Part shown: in pieces, positions 9,193 to 18,508 of the stretch | Position numbering within the stretch: position 1 is the stretch's first letter | Layout of the letters: every line of letters starts with the position of its first letter | Assembly: GCF_000379825.1 (NCBI RefSeq) | Contig: NZ_KB903816.1 | Coordinates: 100,285 to 164,284, forward strand | Direction of reading: 5' to 3' | DNA from: Longispora albida DSM 44784 | GTDB lineage: Bacteria; Actinomycetota; Actinomycetes; Mycobacteriales; Micromonosporaceae | Length of the DNA: 64,000 bases | Program-made: the position numbers and the translations under genes | Notes under the pieces: generated by a model | What the model saw: the letters and a program-made list of their open reading frames with translations, nothing else | The model's database searches: none | What the model was told of the DNA's origin: nothing

Positions 9193-9468
9193 GACCGGCC
9201 AGCCTAGCCCCCGATCCCCGGCCACACCGGCCCCTTTTTCAGGCCTGCCGCCATCTGGCCTGCTTCTCACCCGTGTATTTCGTGCAGCGGTACAGCGCAC
9301 CCGTCTTGCTGCGGCCGAGCGCGCCCTCCGGCGATGAGTTCTGCGGTACTGCCGGGAAGGTGACCGGCTGACCGTTTCCGGGTGACTCCGGTACCCGGAT
9401 CAGCGAGCCATACTCGGCCGTCCAGCCACAAAGGCGGCGGCCGGCTCTTGTGGACCCCGTCGCGGGTA
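9193..9468. other. gap between era terminator and kinase gene; possible gene remnant
   Basis: No intact gene is visible. On the minus strand one frame stays open through most of it and ends at 9239. Its last 60 codons (ending ...GALYRCTKYTGEKQARWRQA) have plausible protein character, but no ATG or GTG start follows the era terminator. It may be the eroded tail of a small secreted protein or chance. Confidence 0.25.
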
Positions 9469-9511
9469 CAAAGGAAAAAGTCCGGTCACCGGCAGGGCCA
9501 GTGACCGGACT
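9469..9511 (-). terminator. intrinsic terminator of era
   Basis: Perfect 11-bp arms AGTCCGGTCAC (9479-9489) and GTGACCGGACT (9501-9511) enclose an 11-nt loop. On the minus strand the stem is followed by TTTTTCCTTTG. It lies 17 nt past the era stop. Confidence 0.88.
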
Positions 9512-9527
9512 GAGGAGCTGGAGCGGG

Positions 9528-10643
9528 TCAGAACCCGAGCCGGCGCAGCTGCTTGGGGTCGCGCTGCCATTCCTTCGCGACCCGGACGTGCAGGTCAAGG
9601 AAGACCTTCGTGCCAAGCAGCGACTCGATGCCCGCCCGGGACGTGGCACCGACGTCACGCAGGCGGCTGCCCCGGTGACCGATGATGATCGCCTTCTGCG
9701 AGTCCCGCTCGACGTAGAGGTCCGCGAAGATCCTGGTCAGGTTGCCCTCGTCGTGGATCTCCTCGACCACCACGGCGATCGAGTGCGGCAGCTCGTCGCG
9801 CACGCCCTCCAGCGCGGCCTCGCGGATCAGCTCGGCGATCAGGACCTGCTCCGGCTCGTCGGTGACCGCGTCGTCCGGGTAGAGCTGCGGAGACTCGGGC
9901 AGGTGACGGGTCATCACGTCGAGCAGCACGTCGACCTGCTCGCCGGACACCGCGGACACCGGCACGATGTCGGCGAAGACACCCAGCTCGGTGACCGCGA
10001 GGAGCTGCTGGGCGAGGCGTTCCTTGCTGACCAGGTCCGTCTTGGTCACGACGGCGATCAGCGTGGCCTTCAGCCCGCTGATCTCGCTGGTGATGAACTT
10101 GTCGCCCTTGCCGATCTCCTCGTCGGCCGGGATGCACAGGCCGATCACGTCGACCTCGCTCCACGTCTGGCGGACCAGGTCGTTCAGCCGCTCGCCGAGC
10201 AGGGTGCGCGGCCGGTGCAGGCCGGGCGTGTCGACCAGGATGAGCTGCGCCTCCGGCCGGTGTACCACGCCACGGATCACGTGCCGGGTCGTCTGCGGCT
10301 TGTTGCTCGTGATCGCGATCTTCTGGCCGACCAGGGCATTCGTCAGCGTGGACTTGCCGGCGTTCGGCCGGCCGACGAAACACGCGAACCCGGCCCGGAA
10401 CCCGGCACTGGTCTTACCGACACCGGTACCGGACGGCTGGGCCTTCGGGGCCTGCTTCGGGGTCAGCGAAGGCTCGCGTTCCCGGACGACCGGGCTGGTC
10501 TGCTTGCCGGTCGGCTTCTGCTTCTTCGCGGCGCCGTCAGCCTTCTTCGGGCCCGGCTTCCACGAGGACTTCTTCTTCTCCTTCGGGTACCAGTCGTTCC
10601 CGGCGCCCTCTGGGCCCTTCCCTGACGGCTTGCGGGCGCTCAT
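9528..10643 (-). CDS. era: GTPase Era (ribosome assembly) with a long basic N-terminal extension
   Basis: Era binds the 3' end of 16S rRNA during 30S maturation. The 371-residue protein has about 80 extra N-terminal residues rich in Lys, Pro and Ser (EKKKSSWKPGPKKADGAAKK and following). The GTPase then shows G1 GRPNAGKST, G3 DTPG, G4 TKTD and G5 SAVSG. The C-terminal KH domain has the IIGHRGSRLRDVG loop that binds RNA. The ATG overlaps the preceding cdd-like stop (ATGA). The usual Era length is near 300, so the extension is the odd feature. It is in frame with a good start and is not a misannotated leader. Confidence 0.96.
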   Translation of the reverse strand: MSARKPSGKGPEGAGNDWYPKEKKKSSWKPGPKKADGAAKKQKPTGKQTSPVVREREPSLTPKQAPKAQPSGTGVGKTSAGFRAGFACFVGRPNAGKSTLTNALVGQKIAITSNKPQTTRHVIRGVVHRPEAQLILVDTPGLHRPRTLLGERLNDLVRQTWSEVDVIGLCIPADEEIGKGDKFITSEISGLKATLIAVVTKTDLVSKERLAQQLLAVTELGVFADIVPVSAVSGEQVDVLLDVMTRHLPESPQLYPDDAVTDEPEQVLIAELIREAALEGVRDELPHSIAVVVEEIHDEGNLTRIFADLYVERDSQKAIIIGHRGSRLRDVGATSRAGIESLLGTKVFLDLHVRVAKEWQRDPKQLRRLGF

Positions 10644-10963
10644 ACGGTGCCCATCAGCGTGCCGGCCGGGTCGGCCACGTGCAGCGGCGCGTCAGCGGAC
10701 ACGTCACGGACGGCGGCCAGGCCAGCCTGGTCGACCTCCGAGCCCTCGGTCACCACGACCGCTGCCTCGAACTTCGCCGCGCCAGCCGACACCGCCTGCG
10801 CGACGGCACCCTGCAACGCGGACAGGCTCAGCGAAGGCAGCTTCACCGTCGCCGCCGCGTACGTCCGGCCGTCGCCGTCGCGCACCGCGGCCCCCTCGGC
10901 GGCGCCGACACGCGCGCGGGCCGCCTTGGCCAGCGTGATCAGCTTCAGGTCTTCCTCAGTCAT
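10640..10963 (-). CDS. small cytidine-deaminase-like protein between corC and era
   Basis: This 107-residue protein aligns in character with the truncated cytidine-deaminase-fold proteins found at this position in actinobacteria. It has an N-terminal helix ([21 protein letters not shown]), then RDGDGRTYAAATVKLPSLSLSALQGAV. No HAE or PCxxC zinc motif of active deaminases is present, so catalysis is doubtful. I chose ATG 10963 because a GGGGAG site sits eight bases upstream; it overlaps the corC stop by eight bases, and its own stop overlaps era by four. Probably co-expressed with ribosome-assembly genes. Confidence 0.78.
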   Translation of the reverse strand: MTEEDLKLITLAKAARARVGAAEGAAVRDGDGRTYAAATVKLPSLSLSALQGAVAQAVSAGAAKFEAAVVVTEGSEVDQAGLAAVRDVSADAPLHVADPAGTLMGTV

Positions 10964-12221
10964 CTTCGCTCTCCCCAACGGGTACCTGGTGCACGAGCAC
11001 GGTATCGATCCTGTTCCGGCGGCCCGCCGTGCCCTCGGCCGTCAGCTCCAGCCCCGCGACGACGGCCTGCGCGCCGGGGATCGGCACCCGGCCGAGCGCC
11101 TGGGCCAGCAGCCCGCCGACCGTCTCCACGTCCTCGGCGGCGATCTCGATGCCGAACAGCTCGCCCAGATCCTCGGTGGACAGCCGGGAACTCACCCGGA
11201 TCCGGCCGTGGTCGAGCTGCTCGACCGGCGGCCGCTCCACGTCGTACTCGTCGGTGATCTCCCCGACGATCTCCTCGAGGATGTCCTCGATCGTGACCAG
11301 CCCGGCCGTGCCGCCGTACTCGTCGACCACGATCGCGAGGTGGTTGCGGGCGGCCTGCATCTCCCGCAGCAGGTCGTCCACCGGCTTGGACTCCGGGACG
11401 AACTCCGCCGGGCGCATCAGCTCGCTGACCGGCAGCTCCGGCCGGTCCAGCCGCCGGATGATGTCCTTGAGGTAGATCACGCCCAGCACGTCGTCCACGC
11501 TCTCCCCGATCACCGGGATGCGGGAGAAGCCGGAGCGGATCGCCAGCTGCATGGCCTGCCGGAGCGCCTTACGGGACTCGATCCACACCATGTCCGTCCG
11601 GGGCACCATCACCTCGCGCGCGATGGTGTCACCCAGCTCGATCACCGAGTAGATCATCGTGCGCTCGTCGTGGTCGACCGTCCCGCGTTCCTCCGCGAGG
11701 TCCACCATCTCCCGCAGCTCGGTCTGCGTCGAGAACGGCCCCTCCCGGAACCCCTGCCCGGGCGTCACCGCGTTACCCACGATGATCAGCAGCCGGGCCA
11801 GCGGGCCGAGCGCCCTGCCCAGCCAGCGGACCACTGGCGCGGCCGTCTGGGCCACCGGGTACGCGTGCTGGCGGCCGAGGGTCCTCGGGCCGACCCCGAC
11901 CAGCACGAAGCTGACCACGGTCATCGAGGCCGCCGTCACCGCCGCGGCCTTCCAGCCCAGCGACCAGGTGTCGAACGTCACCAGGGCCACCAGGGCCGTC
12001 GCGGTCAGCTCGGCGGCGAGGCGGAGCAGCATGAGCAGGTTCTGGTAGTACGGCTTGTCCATCGCCACGGCGTGCAGCGACTGGCCGCCACGGGCACCGG
12101 CCCGGACCAGCTCCGCGCACCTGGCGGGAGAGACAACCGTGATAGCGGCGTCGGCGGCCGCGAAGAGCCCGGCGAAGAGCACCAGGCCGACCGCGACCGC
12201 CAGCAGAGTGAGATCAGGCAT
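10956..12221 (-). CDS. CorC/HlyC-family membrane protein with CBS domains
   Basis: The protein has 421 residues in three parts. An N-terminal DUF21-type membrane domain with several helices ([20 protein letters not shown] onward) comes first. Tandem CBS domains span about residues 190-320 ([36 protein letters not shown] is a hallmark). The C-terminal CorC/HlyC transporter-associated domain follows ([19 protein letters not shown]). The family is linked to magnesium/cobalt efflux or magnesium homeostasis. The ATG at 12221 overlaps the ybeY stop by eight bases. Its place between ybeY and era is conserved in actinobacteria. Confidence 0.92.
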   Translation of the reverse strand: MPDLTLLAVAVGLVLFAGLFAAADAAITVVSPARCAELVRAGARGGQSLHAVAMDKPYYQNLLMLLRLAAELTATALVALVTFDTWSLGWKAAAVTAASMTVVSFVLVGVGPRTLGRQHAYPVAQTAAPVVRWLGRALGPLARLLIIVGNAVTPGQGFREGPFSTQTELREMVDLAEERGTVDHDERTMIYSVIELGDTIAREVMVPRTDMVWIESRKALRQAMQLAIRSGFSRIPVIGESVDDVLGVIYLKDIIRRLDRPELPVSELMRPAEFVPESKPVDDLLREMQAARNHLAIVVDEYGGTAGLVTIEDILEEIVGEITDEYDVERPPVEQLDHGRIRVSSRLSTEDLGELFGIEIAAEDVETVGGLLAQALGRVPIPGAQAVVAGLELTAEGTAGRRNRIDTVLVHQVPVGESEDD

Positions 12222-12687
12222 TGTCCCGGCTCGCCCGCCAGCCGCTGAGCAGCTTGGCCTGGAGGGCGAACATCTCCTTCTCTTCCTCCGGCTCGGCGTG
12301 GTCGTAGCCGAGCAGGTGCAGCACACCGTGCACCGTGAGCATGTGCAGCTCGTCGTCCGTGGAGTGCCCGGCGGTCACGGCCTGCTTGGCCGCCACCTCC
12401 GGGCACAGCACGATGTCACCGAGCAGGGCCGGCTCCGCCTGGTCGGACGCGGCACCCGGACCGCGGTCCACCGTCATCTCGTCCATCGGGAAGGCGAGCA
12501 CGTCGGTGGGACCGTCGCCGCCCATCCACCGGTTGTTCAGCTCCGCCATGTACTCGACCTCGACCAGCAGGATCGACAGCTCGGCGAGCGGGTTGATCCC
12601 CATCTCGTCGAGCGCGTACCTGGCGACGGCGAGGATCGGGTCCGTAGCGGTCTCGATGCCGGACTCGTTCGCGATCTCGATGGACAC
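12214..12687 (-). CDS. ybeY: endoribonuclease YbeY (rRNA maturation factor)
   Basis: YbeY is a zinc-dependent single-strand RNase for 16S rRNA 3' processing. The 157-residue protein carries the metal motif [11 protein letters not shown] (three His in H-x3-H-x5-H spacing), preceded by [14 protein letters not shown] at 12687 gives the standard N terminus [10 protein letters not shown]. It lies between phoH and corC on the same strand, the conserved order. Confidence 0.95.
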   Translation of the reverse strand: MSIEIANESGIETATDPILAVARYALDEMGINPLAELSILLVEVEYMAELNNRWMGGDGPTDVLAFPMDEMTVDRGPGAASDQAEPALLGDIVLCPEVAAKQAVTAGHSTDDELHMLTVHGVLHLLGYDHAEPEEEKEMFALQAKLLSGWRASRDNA

Positions 12688-12742
12688 GTGCTCACTCTCA
12701 GGTTCGTGCTGGGGCACCGGGGGAACTCCCCCGGCACCGTGG

Positions 12743-13762
12743 CTAGCGCCTGCGGCCCTGCTGCCGGTTGGGCAGCGGGTGCGGCCTGGTCTCCTGACGC
12801 GTCTCGTCCCACTTGGCGTAGGCGTCGACGATGTCACTGACCAGCCTATGGCGTACCACATCAGCACTCGAAAGCTGGGCGAAGTGCACGTCGTCCACGC
12901 CGTCGAGAATCTCCCGGATGATGCGCAGCCCGCTCGCCGTGCCGTTGGGCAGGTCGACCTGGGTCACGTCACCGGTCACCACGATCTTCGAGTTGAACCC
13001 GAGCCGGGTGAGGAACATCTTCATCTGCTCCGGCGTCGTGTTCTGCGCCTCGTCGAGGATGATAAAAGCATCATTAAGGGTTCTACCCCTCATATATGCC
13101 AGCGGCGCGACCTCGATCGTGCCGTTCTGCATGAGGCGCGGGATCGACTCCGGGTCCAGCATGTCGTGCAGGGCGTCGTAGAGCGGCCGCAGGTACGGGT
13201 CGATCTTGTCGAACAGCGTGCCCGGCAGGAAGCCCAGCCGCTCGCCGGCCTCGACGGCCGGGCGGGTCAGGATGATCCGGGTGACCTGCTTGGACTGGAG
13301 GGCCTGGACGGCCTTGGCCATCGCCAGGTACGTCTTGCCGGTACCGGCCGGGCCGATGCCGAACACGATCGTGTTCTCGTCGATCGAGTCCACATACCGC
13401 TTCTGGTTCAGGGTCTTGGGGCGGATCGTCTTGCCGCGCCGGGACAGGATGTTGAGGGTCAGCACCTCGGCCGGCCGCTCGTTCCCGCCCTGCTCGATCA
13501 TGCCGACGGTGCGCCGCACGTCGTCAGAGGTCAAGGATTGGCCTTTCTCGATCAGCTCGATCAGCGTGGTGAAGACCCGCTCCGCGTGCGCGTTGTCAGC
13601 GGCCTCACCCGTGATGGTGATCTCGTTGCCCCGGACCAGCACATCGCTCTTCAGGGACTTCTCGACAAGTTTGAGCAGTTCGTCACCGGGGCCCAGCAGC
13701 CTCACCATCAGGCTCGGATCGCGCACGGTGACCTTGGTCTGCACCCGGGGTGTCTCGGACAT
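12743..13762 (-). CDS. phoH: PhoH family ATPase
   Basis: A cytoplasmic P-loop ATPase of 339 residues with Walker [12 protein letters not shown] near 147 and Walker B IILDEAQN near 240. [13 protein letters not shown] and [11 protein letters not shown] follow, all typical of PhoH. PhoH-like proteins are linked to RNA metabolism and phosphate stress. It is the first gene of the phoH-ybeY-corC-cdd-era run; its promoter should lie in 13763-13880. Confidence 0.94.
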   Translation of the reverse strand: MSETPRVQTKVTVRDPSLMVRLLGPGDELLKLVEKSLKSDVLVRGNEITITGEAADNAHAERVFTTLIELIEKGQSLTSDDVRRTVGMIEQGGNERPAEVLTLNILSRRGKTIRPKTLNQKRYVDSIDENTIVFGIGPAGTGKTYLAMAKAVQALQSKQVTRIILTRPAVEAGERLGFLPGTLFDKIDPYLRPLYDALHDMLDPESIPRLMQNGTIEVAPLAYMRGRTLNDAFIILDEAQNTTPEQMKMFLTRLGFNSKIVVTGDVTQVDLPNGTASGLRIIREILDGVDDVHFAQLSSADVVRHRLVSDIVDAYAKWDETRQETRPHPLPNRQQGRRR

Positions 13763-14095
13763 ACGCCGGCCCGCTGAGGGCCTGTCCCACCTGCTCTCCC
13801 TGACCTGGCCGGCCCAAGACCGGCGCCGTTACCGATTCCACCATCGTATCGGGCATTCGCACACATGGCCTGCTTGATTTAGCGTGGTCATCGGGTGCTG
13901 GGAGCACCCGGCGAAGGCCCGGAGGCGCGCGGCGTCCCGTGATCAGAACGGGAACGTGGCGGGGGAATCGTGAGCCGCCCGGCCCGCCGGGCCGGGGTCT
14001 CCCCCGGCGATGACGAGCTGACGCCGCGCGAAGTGGACTGTGCCGGACGCCAGCCCGCCGGGCAACACGATTTTCGTGTACCGGCGGCCGGCCGG
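13763..14095. other. intergenic stretch with a short hairpin
   Basis: No convincing gene. It holds the promoter region of phoH (minus strand) and an 8-bp hairpin, CGGGTGCT and AGCACCCG around a 3-nt loop (13892-13910), without a T tract. A plus-strand frame opens with GTG at 13970, but its length comes only from running antisense to the serine hydrolase gene, so I do not call it. Confidence 0.5.
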
Positions 14096-15442
14096 CTACC
14101 GGAAGGAGTGCCCGTCGAAGGCCTGCTGGTCGCGGGTGAAGCGGTACGTGGCCCAGTGCATCCGGACGACGGTGCCGCTGGCGTCGCGGGTCAGGCGGAG
14201 CTGCTCGCCGGCCTCACGGCCGGAGACGGTGCGCAGCACGTCGGCGGACTCCACGGCGAAGACCGACGGCGGCTTGTTCGCGGGGGCGCCGGCGGGCCGG
14301 GCGACGAGAGCGCCCTTCTCCCAGCGGAAGACATGCTCGAAACCCTCGCCCCACCAGCGGCCGAGGACGCTGCGGAACTCTGCGGGCACTTCCTCACCCG
14401 GTACCCAGGGGGTGACGTCAGCGGGGTCGGCGGCCACCGACGCGGCGAGCAGTTTGTTCGGCAGGTCGACGACGGGGTCGCCGTTGCCGGCCGAGCCGAA
14501 GGCCGCAGCGCCCATGCCGCGCGGGGTACCCGGGCCTCGGCGGCCGAAGACACCGGCCAGGAAGCCCGGCATCGCGCCGTCGTGGCCGACGTGGACGATC
14601 CGGTCGCCCTGCGGCAGCAGGATCACGCCGAGGCCGAAGCCGGCCGCCCAGGCCGCGTCGTCCACTGTGGTCACCGGCCAGCAGGCCTCGTCGAGGGTCG
14701 AGGGCTTCAGCACCGCGCCGTCCGGGTCGATCCCGGCCGGGTCTGCGAGGAAGGCCGCCCAGCGGGCCAGGTCCGTCGCGGTACCCCAGAGCTGCGCGGC
14801 CGGGGCCACGGCCGCCATGTCGACGGGCGGCTCGGGCCGGGCGTAGTCGGAGTAGGCGTCGACCTGGTACCCGATAACGGCGTCCTCACCGGGGCTCACG
14901 GTCACGGACTCCAGCCCCAGCGGGGCGAGCACGAGGTCGTGCAGGATCTCGGCCCACGTGCCGCCGCGCAGCTTGGCGACGGCGAGCCCGGCCAGCGCGA
15001 AGCCCAGGTTCGAGTAGTGGAACTGGCGGGCAGACGGGAGCACCTGCTCGGCCAGGTCGAGCTGGGCCAGCAGCTCGGCGGTACCGGGCGGCTGGAGCGT
15101 GTCCCACACGTCGCCGTACGGCTCGCGCTGGAGGCCGGCCGTGTGGCTCAGCAGCCGCCGGAACGAGTGCTCGCCGTGGGACGGCACGTCGAGGTGCTTG
15201 CCGACCGGGTCGTCGAGGTCCAGCAGGCCGGCGTCGCGGGCCTGGAGCACCAGGACGGCCGTGAAGGTCTTCGTCACCGAGCCGATCCGGAACAGGCTGC
15301 CCGGGCCGAGCGGCCGGCCGGTACCCGAGCTGCCGACGCTGAACTCCCAGGCCGGCCGGTGTGCGCGCACCAGGGCCGCCTGCACGGCGGGAATCCGGCC
15401 AGAGGCTTGGGTATCGCGGACCAGCCGCTCCAGCTCCTTCAT
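14096..15442 (-). CDS. serine hydrolase of the beta-lactamase / DD-peptidase (class C) family
   Basis: The protein has 448 residues. The nucleophile motif SVTK (RIGSVTKTFTAVL) is near residue 57, and YSN (FHYSNLGFALAGLA) near 145 supplies the general base region. A late HVGHDGAMPGF is the third conserved block, where HxG replaces KTG. This pattern fits esterase/D-aminopeptidase-like relatives of class C beta-lactamases. No signal peptide is visible, so it is probably cytoplasmic. About 130 C-terminal residues form an extra domain. Confidence 0.85.
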   Translation of the reverse strand: MKELERLVRDTQASGRIPAVQAALVRAHRPAWEFSVGSSGTGRPLGPGSLFRIGSVTKTFTAVLVLQARDAGLLDLDDPVGKHLDVPSHGEHSFRRLLSHTAGLQREPYGDVWDTLQPPGTAELLAQLDLAEQVLPSARQFHYSNLGFALAGLAVAKLRGGTWAEILHDLVLAPLGLESVTVSPGEDAVIGYQVDAYSDYARPEPPVDMAAVAPAAQLWGTATDLARWAAFLADPAGIDPDGAVLKPSTLDEACWPVTTVDDAAWAAGFGLGVILLPQGDRIVHVGHDGAMPGFLAGVFGRRGPGTPRGMGAAAFGSAGNGDPVVDLPNKLLAASVAADPADVTPWVPGEEVPAEFRSVLGRWWGEGFEHVFRWEKGALVARPAGAPANKPPSVFAVESADVLRTVSGREAGEQLRLTRDASGTVVRMHWATYRFTRDQQAFDGHSFR

Positions 15443-15490
15443 GGCGGCGACGGTACCAGCAGGCGGGACGGAATTGACCTATGTCACGGT

Positions 15491-15838
15491 TCAGTGAAGG
15501 TCGAGACCGGACGGGCCGAGCGGCTTGCCGCCGATCACGTGCAGGTGGGCGTGGAAGACCGTCTGGCCGGCGTCGGCACCGGTGTTGAAGACCAGCCGGT
15601 AGGAGTCGATGCCGTCCTGCTTGGCCACGTCGCCGGCGGCCGCGATCAGCTCGCCAGTCAGGGCCGGCGCGGCCTGAGCCAGCTCGACGGCGTTCGCGTA
15701 GTGCGCCTTCGGCACGATGATCACGTGCGTCGGGGCCTGCGGGGAGATGTCACGGAAGGCGAACAGGTGCTCGGTGTCGAGCACGACGGTGGCCGGCAGC
15801 TCCCCGGCGACGATCCGGCAAAACAGGCAGTCAGTCAC
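15491..15838 (-). CDS. HIT family nucleotide hydrolase (Hint-like)
   Basis: A 115-residue cytoplasmic protein with the complete histidine triad HAHLHV near the C terminus and the N-terminal CLFCRIVAGELPA zinc-binding segment typical of Hint-type purine nucleoside phosphoramidases. GTG start. Lies in the same strand block as rsmE and phoH, where HIT genes are often found in actinobacteria. Confidence 0.93.
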   Translation of the reverse strand: MTDCLFCRIVAGELPATVVLDTEHLFAFRDISPQAPTHVIIVPKAHYANAVELAQAAPALTGELIAAAGDVAKQDGIDSYRLVFNTGADAGQTVFHAHLHVIGGKPLGPSGLDLH

Positions 15839-15940
15839 GGGAGCGATCCTACTCAGCAGAGCAACGGGGTCACCGGGTAGCGGCCGGTCCAGCTTGTGCG
15901 CAGCAGGTACAAAATCATGCTCTTCGGTTTTGGTGCTTTG

Positions 15941-16417
15941 TCAGCCGCGGACCGTGAAGTTGCCGCTGGCGGTCTCCGACATCGGGGCCATCCCGGTGCA
16001 GGGCGGAAGGTCGCCCATGTGCGCGAGCTGCCAGGAGGCACCCAGCCGGTCGTGCCGTCCCTGATCGTGCACGGTCAGGCCGATCCGCACCCCGAGCGGC
16101 ATCCGGGGATCGGAAGCCCAGGTCACCCGGCCCGTCATGACAGCGACCTGGCCGCCGACCTGGAGACAGTCCACCTCACCGGTGAACGACGCCTCCTCGC
16201 CGCCCTCCTTGTGCCGGATGCGGAAGGTGCCCCGCGCGGCCTGGTCCACCCCACGGGCGTCGATCGTGAAGTCGAGCTCAGCTTCGGTCGTTGTCTTGAG
16301 GCGTACCGAGCCGGTGAGGCTGGGCTCGCGAGGAGCCGTGGGGGCGGTCGCCACGGCGGGCGTGGCGGCTGCGAGGAGAACAGTGACGGCGAGTGTCGAA
16401 ACAGCGATCGGTCTCAT
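15941..16417 (-). CDS. small secreted protein of unknown function
   Basis: I chose ATG 16417, giving MRPIAVSTLAVTVLLAAATPAVA, a clear Sec signal peptide with an AVA cleavage site. The mature part of about 135 residues is beta-rich (SVRLKTTTEAELDFTIDARG; GTFRIRHKEGG; GRVTWASD), with two Cys (DCLQV and PPCTG) that may form a disulfide. No known domain is recognised. Three direct repeats upstream (16483-16513) suggest it is controlled by a response regulator. Confidence 0.7.
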   Translation of the reverse strand: MRPIAVSTLAVTVLLAAATPAVATAPTAPREPSLTGSVRLKTTTEAELDFTIDARGVDQAARGTFRIRHKEGGEEASFTGEVDCLQVGGQVAVMTGRVTWASDPRMPLGVRIGLTVHDQGRHDRLGASWQLAHMGDLPPCTGMAPMSETASGNFTVRG

Positions 16418-16482
16418 GTCCACATAGTCCAGAGGTGGCACTGTGGAGACGCTGAGCCCAGCTCAGGCTCCGCTCAGCTGGC

Positions 16483-16513
16483 CTTGATCTGTTCTTGATC
16501 TGGCTCTTGATCT
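16483..16513 (-). promoter_or_regulatory. three direct repeats of AGATCAAG at helical spacing
   Basis: On the minus strand AGATCAAG occurs three times (16513-16506, 16501-16494, 16490-16483), with start-to-start spacing of 12 and 11 bases, 66 to 96 bases upstream of the secreted-protein start. Head-to-tail repeats every 11 bases are typical of OmpR/PhoB-type response regulator sites. Which regulator binds cannot be told. Confidence 0.5.
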
Positions 16514-16530
16514 GACCTGAAGTGGCCCGC

Positions 16531-16596
16531 CCACACCGGGTCCAAACGGCCTCCGACGCGCAGTCCAGCGTCGTCCACACCGGGTCCAAACGGCCT
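16531..16596. repeat. 22-bp perfect direct repeat next to rsmE stop
   Basis: The same 22 bases (beginning CCACACCGGG) occur at 16531-16552 and 16575-16596, start-to-start 44 bases. The second copy overlaps the rsmE stop codon by two bases. This may be a local duplication of the gene end. Confidence 0.85.
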
Positions 16597-17302
16597 ACCA
16601 GCGGCGGAGGCGGGCGGAGAGGATCGAGAGGGCCGCGACGCCAGCCGTCGAGGTGCGCAGGACCGTGGGGCCCAGGCGGACCGGGATGGCACCCTTGTCG
16701 GCGAAGGCGAGAACCTCAGCCGGGTCGATGCCACCCTCCGGGCCGACCACGATGGTCAGGTCACCGGCCGGCAGCGGAACCGTCGACAGTGGAACGTCGG
16801 CCTCCTCGTGGAGGACGAAGGTCGGGGCGATCTGCGCGGTGGCGTGCAGGCCGGAGACGACCGGGAACCACATCCGGCGGGACTGCTTGCCGGCCTCGCG
16901 GGCCACGGCACGCCACTTCTCCAGGGACTTCGCGCCGCGCTCGCCCTTCCAGTGGGTGATCGCGCGCGCCGCGTGCCACGGGATGATCTCGTCGACGCCG
17001 ACCTCGGTCATCGCCTGCACCGCCAGCTCGGCCCGGTCGCCCTTCGGCAGGCCCTGGACGACGATCAGGCGGGGGCTGGGGGCCGGCTCGGTGTCGTACT
17101 GCTCGACGCGGAGATCCAGCGCGCCCTTGTGGGCCGCGATGACCACGCACACCGCGCGCGCACCCTGGCCGTCGCCGAGCAGCAGCCGCTCGCCGGCCCG
17201 CAGGCGCTGCACGTCGGCGGCGTGCTTGCCCTCGGGGCCGTCGAGCCGGAAGACCTGGCCGGCCGCCGGTACCGACGCGCAGAGGAAGAGAGGAAGACTC
17301 AC
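16595..17302 (-). CDS. rsmE: 16S rRNA m3U1498 methyltransferase RsmE
   Basis: This SPOUT methyltransferase of 235 residues acts on 16S rRNA. It has an N-terminal PUA-like segment (VFRLDGPEGKHAADVQRLRAGE). The knot region shows VQGLPKGDRAELAVQAMTEVGVDEI, then VVGPEGGIDPAEV and the C-terminal RLGPTVLRTSTAGVAAL SAM-binding loop. GTG at 17302 has a TGGAGG ribosome site about five bases upstream. It follows dnaJ after a hairpin, the common hrcA-dnaJ-rsmE order. Confidence 0.94.
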   Translation of the reverse strand: MSLPLFLCASVPAAGQVFRLDGPEGKHAADVQRLRAGERLLLGDGQGARAVCVVIAAHKGALDLRVEQYDTEPAPSPRLIVVQGLPKGDRAELAVQAMTEVGVDEIIPWHAARAITHWKGERGAKSLEKWRAVAREAGKQSRRMWFPVVSGLHATAQIAPTFVLHEEADVPLSTVPLPAGDLTIVVGPEGGIDPAEVLAFADKGAIPVRLGPTVLRTSTAGVAALSILSARLRRW

Positions 17303-17322
17303 GGCACGCCTCCACAAGAGAT

Positions 17323-17352
17323 CCAGCTCAGCCGGGAACCCGGCTGAGCTGG
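17323..17352 (-). terminator. strong hairpin between dnaJ and rsmE
   Basis: Two perfect 14-bp arms (CCAGCTCAGCCGGG and its complement) enclose a 2-nt AA centre, 13 nt after the dnaJ stop and 20 nt before the rsmE start. No T tract follows. It may act as a partial terminator or a 3' end stabiliser separating heat-shock dnaJ from rsmE expression. Confidence 0.75.
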
Positions 17353-17365
17353 GGACCGATGAAGT

Positions 17366-18496
17366 TTATTTGAGCGCGTCCTTGACCCGCGAGAAGAACC
17401 CGCCGGCCTGCTTGGAGACCTCGACGATCTCCTCGCCCCGCGCCTTGGCGAACTCGCGGAGCAGCCGCTCGGACTCGGCGTCCAGCTTGGTCGGGGTCTT
17501 CACGTCGAGATGGATGCGGATGTCGCCCCTGGTGCCGCCGGTGCCGATGTTCCGCAGGTGGGTGACACCCTTGCCCTTGATCCGGACCTCGGTACCCGGC
17601 TGGGTGCCCGGCCGGATCTCCACCGGCTCCTCGCCGTCGAGCGTCTTGATCGTGATCTGGGTACCGAGGGCCGCGGCCGTCATCGGCACGGACACGGTGC
17701 AGTGCAGGTCGTCGCCCTTGCGGGTGAACACCTCGTGCCGCCGCTCGTGGATCTCGACGTACAGGTCGCCGGCCGGGCCGCCACCCGGGCCGACCTCACC
17801 CTGGCCGGACAGCCGGATCCGCATGCCGTCCTCGACGCCGGCCGGGATCTTCACGGTCAGGCTGCGGCGGGACCGGACCCGGCCGTCGCCGGCGCACGTC
17901 GCGCACGGGCTGGGGATCACGGTGCCGAAACCCTGGCAGGCCGCGCACGGCCGGGCAGTGACCACCTGGCCGAGGAAGGTCCGCTGGACGCTCTGTACCT
18001 CGCCACGGCCCTGGCACATGTCACAGGTCACCGGGTGCGTCCCGGCGGCCGTGCCCTCGCCCTCACACGTCCCGCAGACCACGGCCGTGTCCACCGTGAT
18101 CGGCGCCTCGACGCCGAACGCCGTCTCGGTCAGGTCGAGGTCGAGCCGGAGCACAGCGTCGGCGCCGGCCCTGACCCGCGACCGGGGGCCACGGCTGGTC
18201 GAGTTGCCGAAGAAGGCGTCCATGATGTCCTGGAACCCGACGAACGGGCTCCCGCCCGGCGGCATGCCACCGCTGTTCGGCGACAACGGGTCGCCGCCCA
18301 GGTCGACCATCTGCCGCTTCTGCGGGTCGGAGAGGACCTCGTAGGCTGCGCTGATGTCCTTGAACTGCTCCTGAGCCTCCGGAGCCGGGTTGACGTCCGG
18401 GTGGTACTGGCGGGCCAGCTTCCGGTACGCCTTCTTCAGCTCGTCTGGGCTCGCGTCACGGCTCACGCCGAGAATCGCGTAGTAGTCCTTGGCCAC
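17366..18496 (-). CDS. dnaJ: chaperone protein DnaJ
   Basis: This DnaK co-chaperone has 376 residues. The J domain ([20 protein letters not shown] with HPD near residue 33) is followed by a Gly-rich linker. Four zinc-binding repeats come next ([32 protein letters not shown]), then the C-terminal substrate-binding domains. GTG start. It lies 12 nt downstream of hrcA and should share its heat-induced promoter. This is the hrcA-linked DnaJ paralogue rather than one in a dnaK-grpE operon. Confidence 0.96.
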   Translation of the reverse strand: MAKDYYAILGVSRDASPDELKKAYRKLARQYHPDVNPAPEAQEQFKDISAAYEVLSDPQKRQMVDLGGDPLSPNSGGMPPGGSPFVGFQDIMDAFFGNSTSRGPRSRVRAGADAVLRLDLDLTETAFGVEAPITVDTAVVCGTCEGEGTAAGTHPVTCDMCQGRGEVQSVQRTFLGQVVTARPCAACQGFGTVIPSPCATCAGDGRVRSRRSLTVKIPAGVEDGMRIRLSGQGEVGPGGGPAGDLYVEIHERRHEVFTRKGDDLHCTVSVPMTAAALGTQITIKTLDGEEPVEIRPGTQPGTEVRIKGKGVTHLRNIGTGGTRGDIRIHLDVKTPTKLDAESERLLREFAKARGEEIVEVSKQAGGFFSRVKDALK

Positions 18497-18508
18497 TGTC
18501 GTCCTAAC

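Noticed and set aside
9239..9658. 139-codon minus-strand frame running out of era
   Set aside because: Starts inside era in another frame and crosses its terminator; only a possible remnant after 9470 is noted.
10647..12248. 533-codon plus-strand frame over corC
   Set aside because: Antisense shadow of a clear CBS-domain protein.
13970..15880. 636-codon plus-strand open frame over the serine hydrolase and HIT genes
   Set aside because: Antisense shadow; motifs lie on the minus strand.
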